Shown piece after piece: positions 34,281 to 45,245 of a stretch of DNA of 64,000 nt. The DNA comes from Petrolisthes cinctipes (lineage: Eukaryota > Arthropoda > Malacostraca > Decapoda > Porcellanidae): the NCBI GenBank assembly GCA_033782935.1, contig JAWQEG010000495.1:335001-399000 (forward strand), given 5' to 3'. Position 1 is the first letter of the stretch; each line of letters starts with the position of its first letter. The notes beneath the pieces are model-generated. The model saw nothing but the letters and a program-made list of their open reading frames with translations, made no database searches and was not told the DNA's origin. Both the position numbers and the translations under genes were made by a program.

Positions 34281-35146
34281 ATAGTCCATTCCAATAAGAA
34301 AATTGGCTCAGATTTGTGCGAACACATGGATAGAGGTGGCACTCCAGCTTCTGTTCGGAGGGCGTATGATTTGTTTACATTCTCACCAAGCATTCCACCT
34401 TTAAAAAAATATTTATATTTCTTCACTTAGCATACCTGTTACAAAAGCTAGGCTAATTTAGTTTATATCAATGGATTAAGCAGTAATTGTACAACTATAA
34501 TACAATTATTAAAACTTTGGAGGGTAAAAAGTAAAGTAATTACAGCAAGTATAAGTCAGAGAATATAGTTTTACGGTTTATACAACGTTTTACTTCTCAT
34601 TGGTATTTGCAGCAATTTTAAAAGTAATCTTAGAATAAAATATGTGCTCTAGTACATAAAATTCTCTTGAATACGATGGTCCTTTCAAATTTTACATAAA
34701 AAGCATTATAGGAGAGAAATGGAAGGATTTGTATAGACATGTTGCATCTTCCATTTCTCTCCTATAATGCTTTTTATGTAAATTCTGAAAGGACCATCGT
34801 ATTCAAGAGAATTTTATGTACTAGAGCACATATTTTATTCTAAGATTACTTTTAAAATTGCTGCAAATACCAATGAGAAGTAAAACGTTGTATAAACCGT
34901 AAAACTATATTCTCCTTCTTATATTTGCTGTAATTACTTTACTTTTTACCCTCCAAAGTTTTAATAATTGTATTATAGTTGTACAATTACTGCTTAATCC
35001 ATTGATATAAACTAAATTAGCCTAGCTTTTGTAACAGGTATGATAAGTGAAGAAATATAAATATTTTTTGAACAGTAGCAGGAGTGCCACCTGTATCGAT
35101 GTATTCGCACTAATTGGAGCCTATTTTCCTATTGGAATGGACTATA
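34281..35146. mobile_element. ~870-bp near-perfect palindrome (foldback element)
   Basis: Arms of ~400-450 bp are inverted copies around a ~15-bp spacer near 34733-34742 (outer ends ATAGTCCATTCCAATA and inverse). The left arm has an extra ~55 bp near 34345-34400. It lies inside Harbinger element 1. No reading frame is convincing. Confidence 0.9.
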
Positions 35147-35290
35147 GGTTGTATTGAGTTGATTGAAAGTAAAAAAATTAATGAAAGAGAAATAAAATTA
35201 TCCTGTTTGTCATTTTGTTGCTTGGGAGTTGTAGAGGAATCAGTTTTCTCAAGGCATATACTGTATATTACCCATCCAACCCATCCAGGG

Positions 35291-35769
35291 CCCCGTAAGG
35301 GAAGTATTGCCTGCGGTGACGTGGGCAGTACTTCAAGGGTTATGGCGTCCCTTCGGCCCCAGCCAATCCTTTTCAGTTCTTCAACTATCCCTCCGTCCCT
35401 TTTCTTTCCTTTGTACTTGCTGTCCCACCTCTCTATCACCCCTTCCCACTGGTGAGGGTTGGTACTACACAGAAATGAGGAATTTGGCATCCTCTACCAT
35501 ACCCTGGCTTGTTCTGTCTATCTCTCTTACTATTTCTCATTCCTTCTGGGTAGCTGACGAGATCGTCCGATTGGGTGGCACAACAAGGAAGACTACAGAC
35601 GGTGGGAATGTTGGCTCGGGGGTACATACCCGTGAACCAGCAGTCCCCTCGTCTGTTGCCTTCGAAGAAACAGATCTCACTATCACCCTGACTCCCATTT
35701 GGGGGTCCAAGCATCTGTGTGGCTTCGTTCAGCCAGACAGTCCGGGGAACTACAACAACCACCACCACC
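35291..35769. mobile_element. Unclassified insertion flanked by CATCCAGGG
   Basis: GC-richer 479-bp block bounded by the direct repeat CATCCAGGG (35282-35290 and 35770-35778). Both strands have open stretches, but no family is recognised. It could be a truncated retrotransposon or SINE-like copy. Confidence 0.5.
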
Positions 35770-36170
35770 CATCCAGGGACATTTCTACAATTTCCTTTAC
35801 AAAGGGTTAGAAGAAAAATATCAGGTTGTATGAATTTAGAAATTTTTAATTGTGTTATTTCCATTAATACTTGAAATGAACTTTTCAACACAAAATTTTC
35901 ATTGTTTTCAAGTGTCTTACATTTCTAGGAAGGCTTTCTACGTATAGTTGTGGAGTTTTGCTACTCCTAGCAGTCCACTAAATAAATATTTGATAATTTT
36001 GCACTAGCAGTGAACTGCATAGTTAAAGTTCTTAAAAATAAGGAAATAAACAGCTCCTAATCTCAAATATGCAGTCACATACTAAATTAATATAATATCA
36101 GAAGAATAAACAAAAATAATGGTCAGAATATTTCTGCGAGGCACCCTATGCATAATTATTATAATTAATG

Positions 36171-36573
36171 TACAGTCGCGTGTAGCAATCGGTATCCCCC
36201 CTGTTGGCTGAAGCTATGATCAGAGAAGAGCAGAGAATCGAACACATTATTGCAGATTACCTCCTTCTAGTGTGTTATGTATGGTATTGGTAATTCAAGT
36301 GAATGTTTAATCACAGATATCAACATCAATAGTCAGTATTATCATGCCTAACGGCAACTTTCATAACAGGGCTGGGTGGGATAGTTGCCAGTTAGGCGTG
36401 ATATCACTGACTATTGATGTTGATATGTATGATTAAACATTCACTTGAATTACCAATACCGTCCATAACACACCAGAAGGAGGTAATCTGCAATAATGTG
36501 TTCGATTCCCTGCTCTTCTCTGACCATGGGCTTCAGAAAAGAGAAGGGATACCAATTGCTACACGCAACTGTA
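36171..36573. mobile_element. Long-hairpin MITE, mariner-type
   Basis: TA-flanked ends CAGTCGCGTGTAGCAATCGG and an imperfect inverse, with arms of ~170 bp complementary across a ~40-bp centre. Confidence 0.88.
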
Positions 36574-36948
36574 CAGCAAAAAGAACCAGCATTGGGAATT
36601 CCAATGCATAGCAAAAGTCCTGAAAGCAAATGTGCAGTTGGACACATGAATTCGTAGTACAGTACAAATGAAAGAACCTCAGCTCTTCCCAGTATCAAAT
36701 TCCTAGCACCTAGTTAGGATATACCAGGGGCAGAAGTCATTATTTAGGAAGCCGATAACATATAATAGGCAATAGTCACTGGTTATTGAAGAGGGATGAG
36801 CATCTTCCACCTTGGCTGGACCACCAATTCATGTGTCCAACTGTATTAGCATTCATGCAGTAAGTAAAAAAGTTAATGCTTATTTGTATTACTAAATTCC
36901 AATATTAATGAATACGGGTTAATAGTAATGCAATCCTCATTACATATA

Positions 36949-37079
36949 GGGCCATATGTAAGAACAAAGGTGGTGTTGACAATGGCACTATACTGTAAAA
37001 TGATTCCATATTAAATCTATGGAGTCATCATACAGTGCACTGCCATCATCAAGATCACCACTGTTCTTGCATATGGCCC
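36949..37079. mobile_element. Short hairpin MITE
   Basis: GGGCCATATGTAAGAACAAA and its inverse bound a 131-bp palindromic sequence. Confidence 0.7.
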
Positions 37080-37224
37080 ACAGGCACATCATGGCCTGAA
37101 AATATCAAAGACTGGTACTGTATATGCACAGTCATTAAAACTTCTCTATGACCATTGATTTAACTACTATAATGAGAACATAAATGTAAAGTAAAGCTAT
37201 ATAAACAGGTAATGAGGGCTATGA

Positions 37225-38253
37225 TCACAGATGAATGTGGGGGAGAGCAGTTGGTGTCTGTGGCAGTGTTGAAGGATGGAGATCAGGGTATTCAAGGCAG
37301 GGAAGACTGACCCAGGATGGTGGTAGCACACCTCCACAATCATTAATTAAGGGGTGCCATACGGTCCTGCCAATGAACCTGACCTTCATTATTGAAATAT
37401 TCCCTGAACTGTTCACGAACTTGTTTGGCTTGGTTGGAATGTCCCCTACCAATTGCATGCAGCTCCTCCACACCAGCTGATGCATTTGACCTCTATTCAG
37501 CCTGCCCATTGAAATGTCCTCCCTGTCTATGAAGTCTGGAGGAGTGTATGTGTCTCTTGAAGTTTCTATCAGATAGTTGTGAAGTGCTACTGCAGCCATC
37601 GTGATAGCCTTTACGTTTTCAGGTGTTGTTCTAATGGGTACCCTGAATACTTGAAATCTTGCTGCTAAAATCCCGAAGGCGTTTTCTGAAGTTCTCCTTG
37701 CACGAGACAGACGGTAATTAAATATACGTGTTTCAGTAGTTTCTCCCCTACCAGGATACGGCTTCATTAAGTATTCCTTCAGGGGAAAGGCATCGTCTCC
37801 AACAAACACAAATGGACATTTTCTGTTAGTGAACGGAATGTTTTCTGCTGAAGGCATATTTAGCAGGCTACTTTCGACAGCTTGTTTCAGGCTACATCTG
37901 TCCCAAACTCCACCATCACTAGCTCTCCCACATGCACCAACATCAACATACATGAATTTACAGTCTGCATCAACTAAAGCCATCAAGATAGCACTGAAAT
38001 TACCCTTGTAATCATAAAAAGTTGATCCAGAGTTTGGTGGCTTACTGATTAGTATTCGCTTTCCATCCAGTGCACCTATTCCATCTTGAATAAAAATCAC
38101 CCGCCACTTTCTGCCACTCCTCGGTTGTGGATGGTAGCTTAACATGTAAAGGCTGCAGGACTTGATAAATAGCCTTGCAGACTGTAGGGATGATGCTGGA
38201 GATGAGGTTGTGGCTGATTCTGAACTGGCATGACAGTGATCTGTAGGACTCTC
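37225..38253 (-). pseudogene. Harbinger 1 transposase, exon 2 (frameshifted)
   Basis: After acceptor TTTTTTTTCAG (AG 38255-38254) it reads ESYRSLSCQFRISHNLISS and EEWQKVAGDFYSRWN, then a frame change near 38083. It continues IGALDGKRILISKPPNSGS, FVFVGDDAFPLKEYLMKPY, RRTSENAFGILAARFQVF and TMAAVALHNYLIE. The Asp of ALDGK, the Asp of VGDDAF and the Glu of SENAFG are the DDE triad of the DDE_Tnp_4/HARBI1 family, so the catalytic residues persist. Codons between RWN and IGALDG are missing, consistent with a small deletion. Not functional as it stands. Confidence 0.9.
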
Positions 38254-38632
38254 CTGAAAAAAAAATCTCGGTTAGTATTACTAAATACAAAATATTTTCA
38301 TATTAGGTAGTGGCTAAAGGGTAACAAGCCAGGAGGCCAGGCCACCCAATCCCAAAAACTAATAAAAACTGGTAATATCAAAAATTTATGCCAAAACTTC
38401 TATACCCTATCCTAACCAAAGTTGGATAGTAAGTTTACTAATTTAACATCTAATCTTAAAAAGTAAGTAAAAGGTAAGTTGGATTAATGAGTAAATGGAA
38501 GAAAAATGTAAAACCCAGAAACAATGTGCCTTGCAAACTGGCATAACATGAAATCCGAATTATAATACATGTATATGAAAAAGCAAAAAATGTAGAAAAA
38601 ATAAATCAGGTTTGGTTAAATGCCTTTTTGAT

Positions 38633-39095
38633 AATTCTCCAGGAGAGCTCTGTTTGGATTTTTTATATTTTCCATAGATCCTCATACATATTTTTTGTTG
38701 GTTCTATTAATTTTTGCCCATATTATTATTATATTAATTTTTACCCACTGGGGGTTTTAGGTGGGGAAAAACACGATATTTGGGATAATTTGCCTCGGTT
38801 AGGTCCCGGTAGTCTGCCTCGGGTAGGTCCTGGTAGGCTGCCTTGGTTCAGTGTAGGTTAGGTCAGGTCAGGTAAGGGTGGGATAAATGCATTATTTTGG
38901 CAATTCCTTATTGCCAATTATCCCAAATAATGTGTTTTTTCCCCATCCAAAACCACCGGTTACAAATGCCTCCCTCCCCCCACTAAGATGGTTGGATAGG
39001 GGATATGAGTATCAGTAAAAATGAATAGAACAAAAAGTATGTATGAAAATCTATGAAAAATGCAACAAATCCATATGGAGCTCTCCTGGAGAATT
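38633..39095. mobile_element. MITE between Harbinger 1 transposase exons
   Basis: AATTCTCCAGGAGAGCTC and its inverse bound ~463 bp. A second internal inverted pair (GGGATAATTTGCC and GGCAATTATCCC type) and TTAGG units lie inside. Confidence 0.7.
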
Positions 39096-39440
39096 TCTGT
39101 ACTTTCCTCACAGAACATTGGCCCCACATGAATAAAAATACATATAATATACAGTATGTATGCGTAAAAAAAACTTTTTCGGTAAATTTAGATTAGAGGG
39201 TTGTTTACAATTTGGGCTTTTTTACGTTTGCCATTGACCTTTCTGGTTGATTCTAGGACACTTTTCATCTATGAATAAAAATACATATAATATATGGTAT
39301 GTATGTGTAAAAAAATTTCTTTGGTAAATTTAGATTAGAAAACGGTCATCTAATCTAATAATACCACCATTTGTTTTTTTTTTTAATACACATGGACCTA
39401 TTCTGTCTTATCGCATAGATTAGTAACCGTGCCTATTTAC

Positions 39441-39722
39441 CTGTTGCTAAATAGCGTAGAGTCACAGACAAACGTTCAGCTGCAGTCACTGCTTCTCAAT
39501 AAGTGGAGTGATCAGGCTTAGCAGCTCCTGGTACTGCTGCTGATTTAATCGAGTCCATTGCCTCAAGGTGTCTGGGTCCTGTGCTTTTAATTCCCTAAGA
39601 AGTCTGAATTGTACACTCTCCTCACTTCTTTTCTTAAGCCAATCACGGCTCCATAATCTCTTCTTCTTCTGCTTCTTGATGAGTAATAACAGGTATAGAG
39701 CTGCAGCATAGTCGTCATCCAT
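39441..39722 (-). pseudogene. Harbinger 1 transposase, exon 1 (frameshifted)
   Basis: Reads MDDDYAAALYLLLLIKKQKK, then LWSRDWLKKRSEESVQ and QQQYQELLSLITPLIEKQ before a stop. The expected continuation TAAERLSVTLRYLATG is present in another frame up to donor GTAAAT at 39440, so a few codons are lost near 39488. This N-terminal helical region precedes the HTH and DDE core in HARBI1-type transposases. The phase fits exon 2. Confidence 0.85.
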
Positions 39723-39979
39723 AATTAGAACTTCAGAACTGTAGCTCTGATACTTGCAGACCACCGAGATCAGGGATTGTTGTTTATGTGTGGGGACGAA
39801 TGTTTGGCATGTTTCCAACGGTGCGCTTTTTCGATTACGACTCGCCCCACCACCGAATCGCCGAAATACACTCAAATCTCGACTAGCTCGTGTGACCAGA
39901 CACAGTTAAAATTGACGGTGAATAATAATATTGACGGTGAAACATTGACGAAAAAATGACTCGTGTGACCCCGCCTTAA

Positions 39980-40235
39980 AGGGACCCCACAGACAAAGAG
40001 TCAAATATGCTGTATAGTTGTTTTCTGGTACTGTCGCTAAGGCATTAACATTTCTCGGAAAGCATGGTGACATTCAAAGCAAGAACTTGTCTACAACAGC
40101 AGATTTAATTCAGCAGTTCAATGACTGGTTTGACGTCTTCAACAGCAGTGTTAGGATAGATTCAACAGGAAATAGGCATTCCTTTCATAAAAGTGAAAAG
40201 CAGTTAAAGATTATCTCTGACATGACAAGTACAGT
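39980..40235 (+). pseudogene. P/THAP9-like transposase, continuation after the Harbinger insert
   Basis: Reads FSGTVAKALTFLGKHGD, STTADLIQQFNDWFDVFN and EKQLKIISDM, the C-terminal region of P-type transposases (loss of a marker TAA duplication joins it to 30567). An in-frame TAG precedes it near 40014. It is cut at 40236 by the gypsy LTR, so the end of the gene is missing or lies elsewhere. Confidence 0.8.
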
Positions 40236-42546
40236 TGTAACGACTCGAAAATATATGAAATAATTAACGAGCGTTAACACAAACAAAAATAATATTGGGA
40301 TCTTTTTAAGCTTTCCTCGTCCCGGCCAGGCGGTAGGAGAATCGAGAATGATATAGGAATGGGGGCAAATATACTAATATGTCTATAGAGTTTTCCCAAT
40401 GAATTTATTACACACACACGATATTAATGAAGAATATACTAAATGATAATTATGCTGAACTTTAAGCTTGGAATTAGCTCATAAAAATAAGAACAATGAT
40501 GACCAGAATCAACCTTATAACTATACTTAGAATTAGAATCAGAACTATACTTAGAATTAGAATCAGAACTATACTGAGAAATTAGAATCAGAACTGTACT
40601 TAGAAATTAGAATCAGAACTGTACTTAGAAATAGAATCAGAACTATACTTAAACCTACTAAGAACACATGTACAAGAAAATAATTACATCAAAGAATGAC
40701 AAAGAAAATCACATAGAAATTAATCACAGAGAAATAACCACTCACGGCGGGCAATGTACCCCGAACCGTAAACTTGGAATCAAACTTAATCCTACCCAGA
40801 ACACATGTACAAGAAAATAAATTAATCAAAGAATGACAAAGAAAATCACAGAGAAACAACCACTCACGGCGGGCAATGTACCCCGAACTGTAAACTTATA
40901 TCGAGAACTACCACTAATAATTAACCTTCCCAGATATCTTTGACTTTCTCGACCTCGAGGAGAAGAACACCACCTGTTGAAGAGGGAGCCGGAGAGAGAA
41001 TGAATCTTAATTTATCACTGTCATCATAGGACAAATTATTAATTTTAATACATCAAGCACTTATTAGACACTTACTCTTTAGTTATGGAATATTATTAGT
41101 ACTTTAAGTACACTAATTATTATAGTTAACACAGACTGTTTTCAACTGTACCTGTTGAAGAGGGAGCCGGAGAGAGAATGAGCTTTCCCCACGCTCAACG
41201 AATTATTGGAACAATTAAATTACTTCGTCAATAACCCTCTGGGGCTGCTAATTACTTTTGTAGTGAGTGTTTAAAATAAGCTAGGAGATAAGGTGAGTCA
41301 GGTAAGTGGTCTCGGAGGTTAGTTAACTACCCATTATGCTAATCAGGAAAAAAACATACATTGTTTTAAAGACTCCATTATACTCGTTCGAATTCCATAT
41401 AAGCTGATGCAATAGGCGAGCCCACACTTTAAAGCGAGTTGCCAAACGGCATTTTGATGGCGATTTCTAGGCTGGAAAATATGTCCTATGTCGGGCAAAG
41501 TTATATTGGGCTTCCTATTGTGGAACGACTTATTATAACTTATTCAATATTATTTACATATTTTTAACTTATGTTGGACTTATTTTCATACGAATACAGC
41601 CATGAATAAAAATATATATCCTATTATTTCAGAAGAGGCTTTTTAGTCCGCTTATATGCAAAGATAACAAAATTAGAATGATATACAAACTTATACAGGC
41701 CTTTTATAATTATATTTTACATTTTACGTCGTCAATGATAGTAACAGTACTAAATCACAATAAGATGTTGATAATATATTGGTGTCTCCGTACGATACGT
41801 TCTCTGCTGCTGCAGCAACCAGTGTGCGATTCCCGCAGTATCCACACATTCAGTTAGCTTGCTTTCACCTCTTCATGCGTCTGGCAGCGCAAGGTATACA
41901 TATTTCTAATGCTAATAAATGTGAAAATATGGCATTTCAACATTTTCCGCTTCATGGTATGGGTCATGCTAAATACAATTGTTAATATTTGTAGGCTGTT
42001 ATACTCATGCGGTTCATGAAAGCCGCATAATGCACACATTTCGACTTTTACTATTTACTAATTTATATGAAAAATATAGTATATTCAGCATATATTATGC
42101 GAAAACACAAAAGTATGTATTTTTTTATACATCTAAGTAAAAGGTCGTGAACTAGAACGCTAATTTTCTAGTGTAAAATAAGGTATGAAATTTAACTGAG
42201 TTACCCATGTCCAGCACTTAAAATGTCGCAGATAAAAAATAGACCACCATCTGGCAACATCACTCAAAGTGTGGGCTCACCTATACTCGTTACTTATTAC
42301 ATCATGGTTATTACCCCGTTCCCCTGATCAACCCATTTCCCAAAATACATACCCATAATTAATTTCCTACCTATTATAATAACTAACATGTCTATATTAT
42401 ATATATACAAATATTATACATTTCCAGTAATAACTACTATCATGTTTTCTTTTTCTTCGGCCATGACTTCAACTCGAGGATGGACAAGAAAAATAAAAGG
42501 GGTAACTCAAAGAGATCCATTGAATAAAAATAAAAGGAGCGTTACA
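40236..42546 (-). repeat. Gypsy 3' LTR (left)
   Basis: 2311 bp including an 869-bp insertion at 41414. Matches the right LTR along its length. A minisatellite of ~23 bp (AATCAGAACTATACTTAGAA) at 40530-40640 differs in copy number between the two LTRs. Confidence 0.95.
41414..42282. mobile_element. MITE inserted only in the left LTR
   Basis: Ends AGGCGAGCCCACACTTT and AAAGTGTGGGCTCACCT, 869 bp, absent from the right LTR (empty site GATGCAATACTTG). Target duplication appears to be AT or ATA. No transposase. Confidence 0.85.
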
Positions 42547-42562
42547 CACGCCCATTCCCCGG
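42547..42562 (-). other. Gypsy polypurine tract
   Basis: The minus strand reads CCGGGGAATGGGCG immediately before the 3' LTR, the usual plus-strand primer position. Confidence 0.7.
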
Positions 42563-43210
42563 AGTTAAAACGCACGGCAAAAGTTATACCCTTTACATCA
42601 CAGATCATTTCACTTAACTTAGTTAGACCATACACACTACCTACTGAACAACTTATAACTCTGTCTCACCCTAAGTTCCCTAAGAGTCACCTGACTCGCA
42701 TTACTTTTCCCGTGAGGAAATATGCCATCTCCCATTTTTAATAAATCAGAAATTGTGTCATGTACCCCAGTCACCCTCACTCTACGAGCAATCTATGGAG
42801 TTGTCCACTGACGTCTCCGTCACTCTCATATTATCCTAGCCTAAGGCAAGAAAATAATCTTTTACATTCATCACATTCAACACATTCAGCTGCACTCACC
42901 TAAATCACTTCCTTAACCCCATTTAATCATAGGCGATATATCCTTAAGTGAAACTTAGGACCACGCATGAGGTGATGACTGTGAATTGAGAACAGAATTA
43001 TCCTAGGTTCACTTGAATTAAGACACATGATTGAACTACACAATTCTGGAAAAGAATACTGATATACCTGAGAATACTTAAGAATAGAACATGAGAAAAT
43101 GAGACAAGAGCACAGTTGACCTTCGATCAATGCTAGTGGTAAAACTTCCCAATACTAAACTCATGACTGTCCACTGCTGTACACACATATCTCAACCATT
43201 ACTTCATATC
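42563..43210 (-). other. Gypsy 3' untranslated region
   Basis: Between the end of pol and the polypurine tract. No envelope-like open frame or other coding is seen. Confidence 0.6.
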
Positions 43211-44530
43211 ACTGGCTAACATTCTTCAATAAGTCGTCTGGGAGGCTGACGACGGCGAGGAGGGAGGTAAGCATCCTCCTCCTCCTCCTCAAGTTCTCCC
43301 ATTTGTGTCTCTTCCAACTCAGAAATAATCTCAGTCCAACTCAGGAATAATCGCAGTCCAACTCACATACGGCTTAACCTTTTCTGCGGCTCGTTGCACT
43401 TGTTTTCCCGAATAAGGGTCCTCCACAATATACACTAGGCCGTCTCTGATAACTTCTAACACTCGGTAGGGTCCTTTCCACCTTGCATTCAGTTTGCTAC
43501 AGGTACCCCAGGTAAGGAAGTTTCTGATTTAACCCACACAAGAGATCCAACTTCCACCTTATCTGCACGGCGTTTCTTATTTGCAAAAGCTCGGTATCTC
43601 CGCTGTGACTTCACGCTAGCGTCCTTTATCATCCTCTTTAACTTCTGAGAATCACTGACTTCAGATTTCACGGTTAAGAGGGGTGCTGTCACTGAACGGG
43701 ATGGTTGTCTAGCATAGAACGTCTCATAGGGGGAAGCTCCGGTACTACTGTGCACAGCCAAATTCATGTATGATTGGCATTCTCCCAGGAAAGCGGGCCA
43801 CCTCAAAGGATAACCCTTGCACAGTTGGGCGAGCACGGTCTTGAGGGTTCTGTGAATGCGCTCGATCAGTCCGTTGGCTTGGGGGTGATATGGGGTGGTG
43901 TAGAGGATTTTGATGCCATGCTGGTCAGCCCACCTCCTTAGCTCTTGCCCAGTGAATTCCATGGCGTTGTCACACAAGATGGCGTCAGGTCTCCCGAAGT
44001 CAATGATATACTGGGAGAGTCTATCTACTATACCATGAGCATGTTTGGTTTTCAATGGATAAAACTTAACAAACCTAGAATAATGGTCAATAGTAGTGAG
44101 AATATATCTTTGCCCATCCTGGCCTGCTGTCATATCAGTGAGATCAATAGCTACTCTCTGCATTGGTTGGGATACAATTGGTAATTCCCTATACTGCTGT
44201 GACATTCCTTGGGTATGTTTGAACTGTTGACAAGTGACACATTTCTTAAGATATTCTATTACATCAGATTTGATTGATGGCCAATAAAAAAGTTCTTCTG
44301 CCTTTTTGATTGATTTGAACTGTCCAAAATGTCCAGTTTGGTCATGAGCTACTTCCAAGGCTTTTCTGACTAACTGACGAGGCAACACCTTGCCGTCGGT
44401 GAGAGAGCTTGTGTGATCTGTTTGAATTTTGCTAGCTATGCTGGGGGACATTTAGTCCAGTTGGGTTACCCGTGCCAGAAAGGTAGCGTTATTAGGATCC
44501 TGACTAAGAGTTGTCAAATCTTCATGTTAA
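43211..44530 (-). pseudogene. Gypsy integrase
   Basis: H2C2 zinc module (HDQTGHFGQFK ... CVTCQQFK), then the catalytic core: DLTDMTAGQDGQRYILTTID, DFGRPDAILCDNAMEF and YHPQANGLIERIHRTLK give the D, D and E of the integrase triad. The C-terminal part continues KLNARWKGPYRVLEVIRDG and ends in an Arg/Pro-rich tail. A stop lies just before MSPSIASK (44452) and a frameshift near 43495 separates core and C-terminus, so it is inactive. Integrase inserts the retrotransposon cDNA into chromosomes. Confidence 0.93.
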
Positions 44531-45245
44531 TATTAAGTTTCACAACTGCTCTTCAACTGTCCTAACAAAAAAAAAAAAAAAAAAAAAATCTTCATCACTT
44601 CCGATATAAGTTTTTATTGTTAAGGACCTCACCAGCTACCTTATGCCGTGTGAGAAGGGAGGCTTTGGAACCTCCTAAAACAACGCCTTTTAACGCTCAC
44701 AGGTTTCGAAAGGGCTGAGATTGAAGGGATCTCAGGCGTGTGGGGTACGAGTAATGGAGATGCCTCAGGACCCCCGTAGGTATTCGCTTAGATTAATAAG
44801 CCTGACCAGCTCCCTGTGACCATTCTTAGGTGCCTAAAGGCTCGACTGCTCTTTGGTGAGAGAGCTTTCGTGCCTCGCTGGCTGCCAGGCCAGTAAAAGA
44901 TCTCGGATCAAGTCGTGGACATTTAGTTTTACTATTTGCTTTAAGTTTGGCCGCGGATGGAGGATTAGTAGGGATTAGTAGGACGACGGTTACACTTCAA
45001 GCACCCCTGTCGAAAAATCAGAGTCCCATTTACTTAGGACTCTTGTGCTGCTCAGTTGGGAGCTGCGGCACGATTGGGGCCGTCCGGCCCAGGGGAGACC
45101 TTAGGGTTGGTGTGCTTGGCTCATAAGGGTTTCTGTTGGCCGAAAGACCGAATACCTTCTAGAAGTAGGCGGATGAGACTTATGCGAGACCAAATCACAT
45201 TACCTTTTCTTTTGTATTATTGGTCTTAAATTGAATTAGAGCGAG

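Larger units (their letters stand above)
30571..39976. mobile_element. PIF/Harbinger element 1, inserted in the P-like gene
   Basis: Terminal repeats start AGGCGGGGTCACACGAGTCA, about 45 bp with mismatches, and are flanked by TAA duplications (30568-30570 and 39977-39979), the 3-bp TWA type of PIF/Harbinger. It carries the two usual genes: a MADF-domain DNA-binding protein (plus strand) and a DDE transposase (minus strand). The unusual length comes from nested elements at 31480, 33157, 34281, 35291, 36171, 36949 and 38633. Removing the insert brings the two halves of the P-like gene together at THLHIS and FSGTVAKALTFL. Confidence 0.93.

Noticed and set aside
43945..44184. Plus-strand small open frames over gypsy pol
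   Set aside because: Antisense shadows of the integrase frame.
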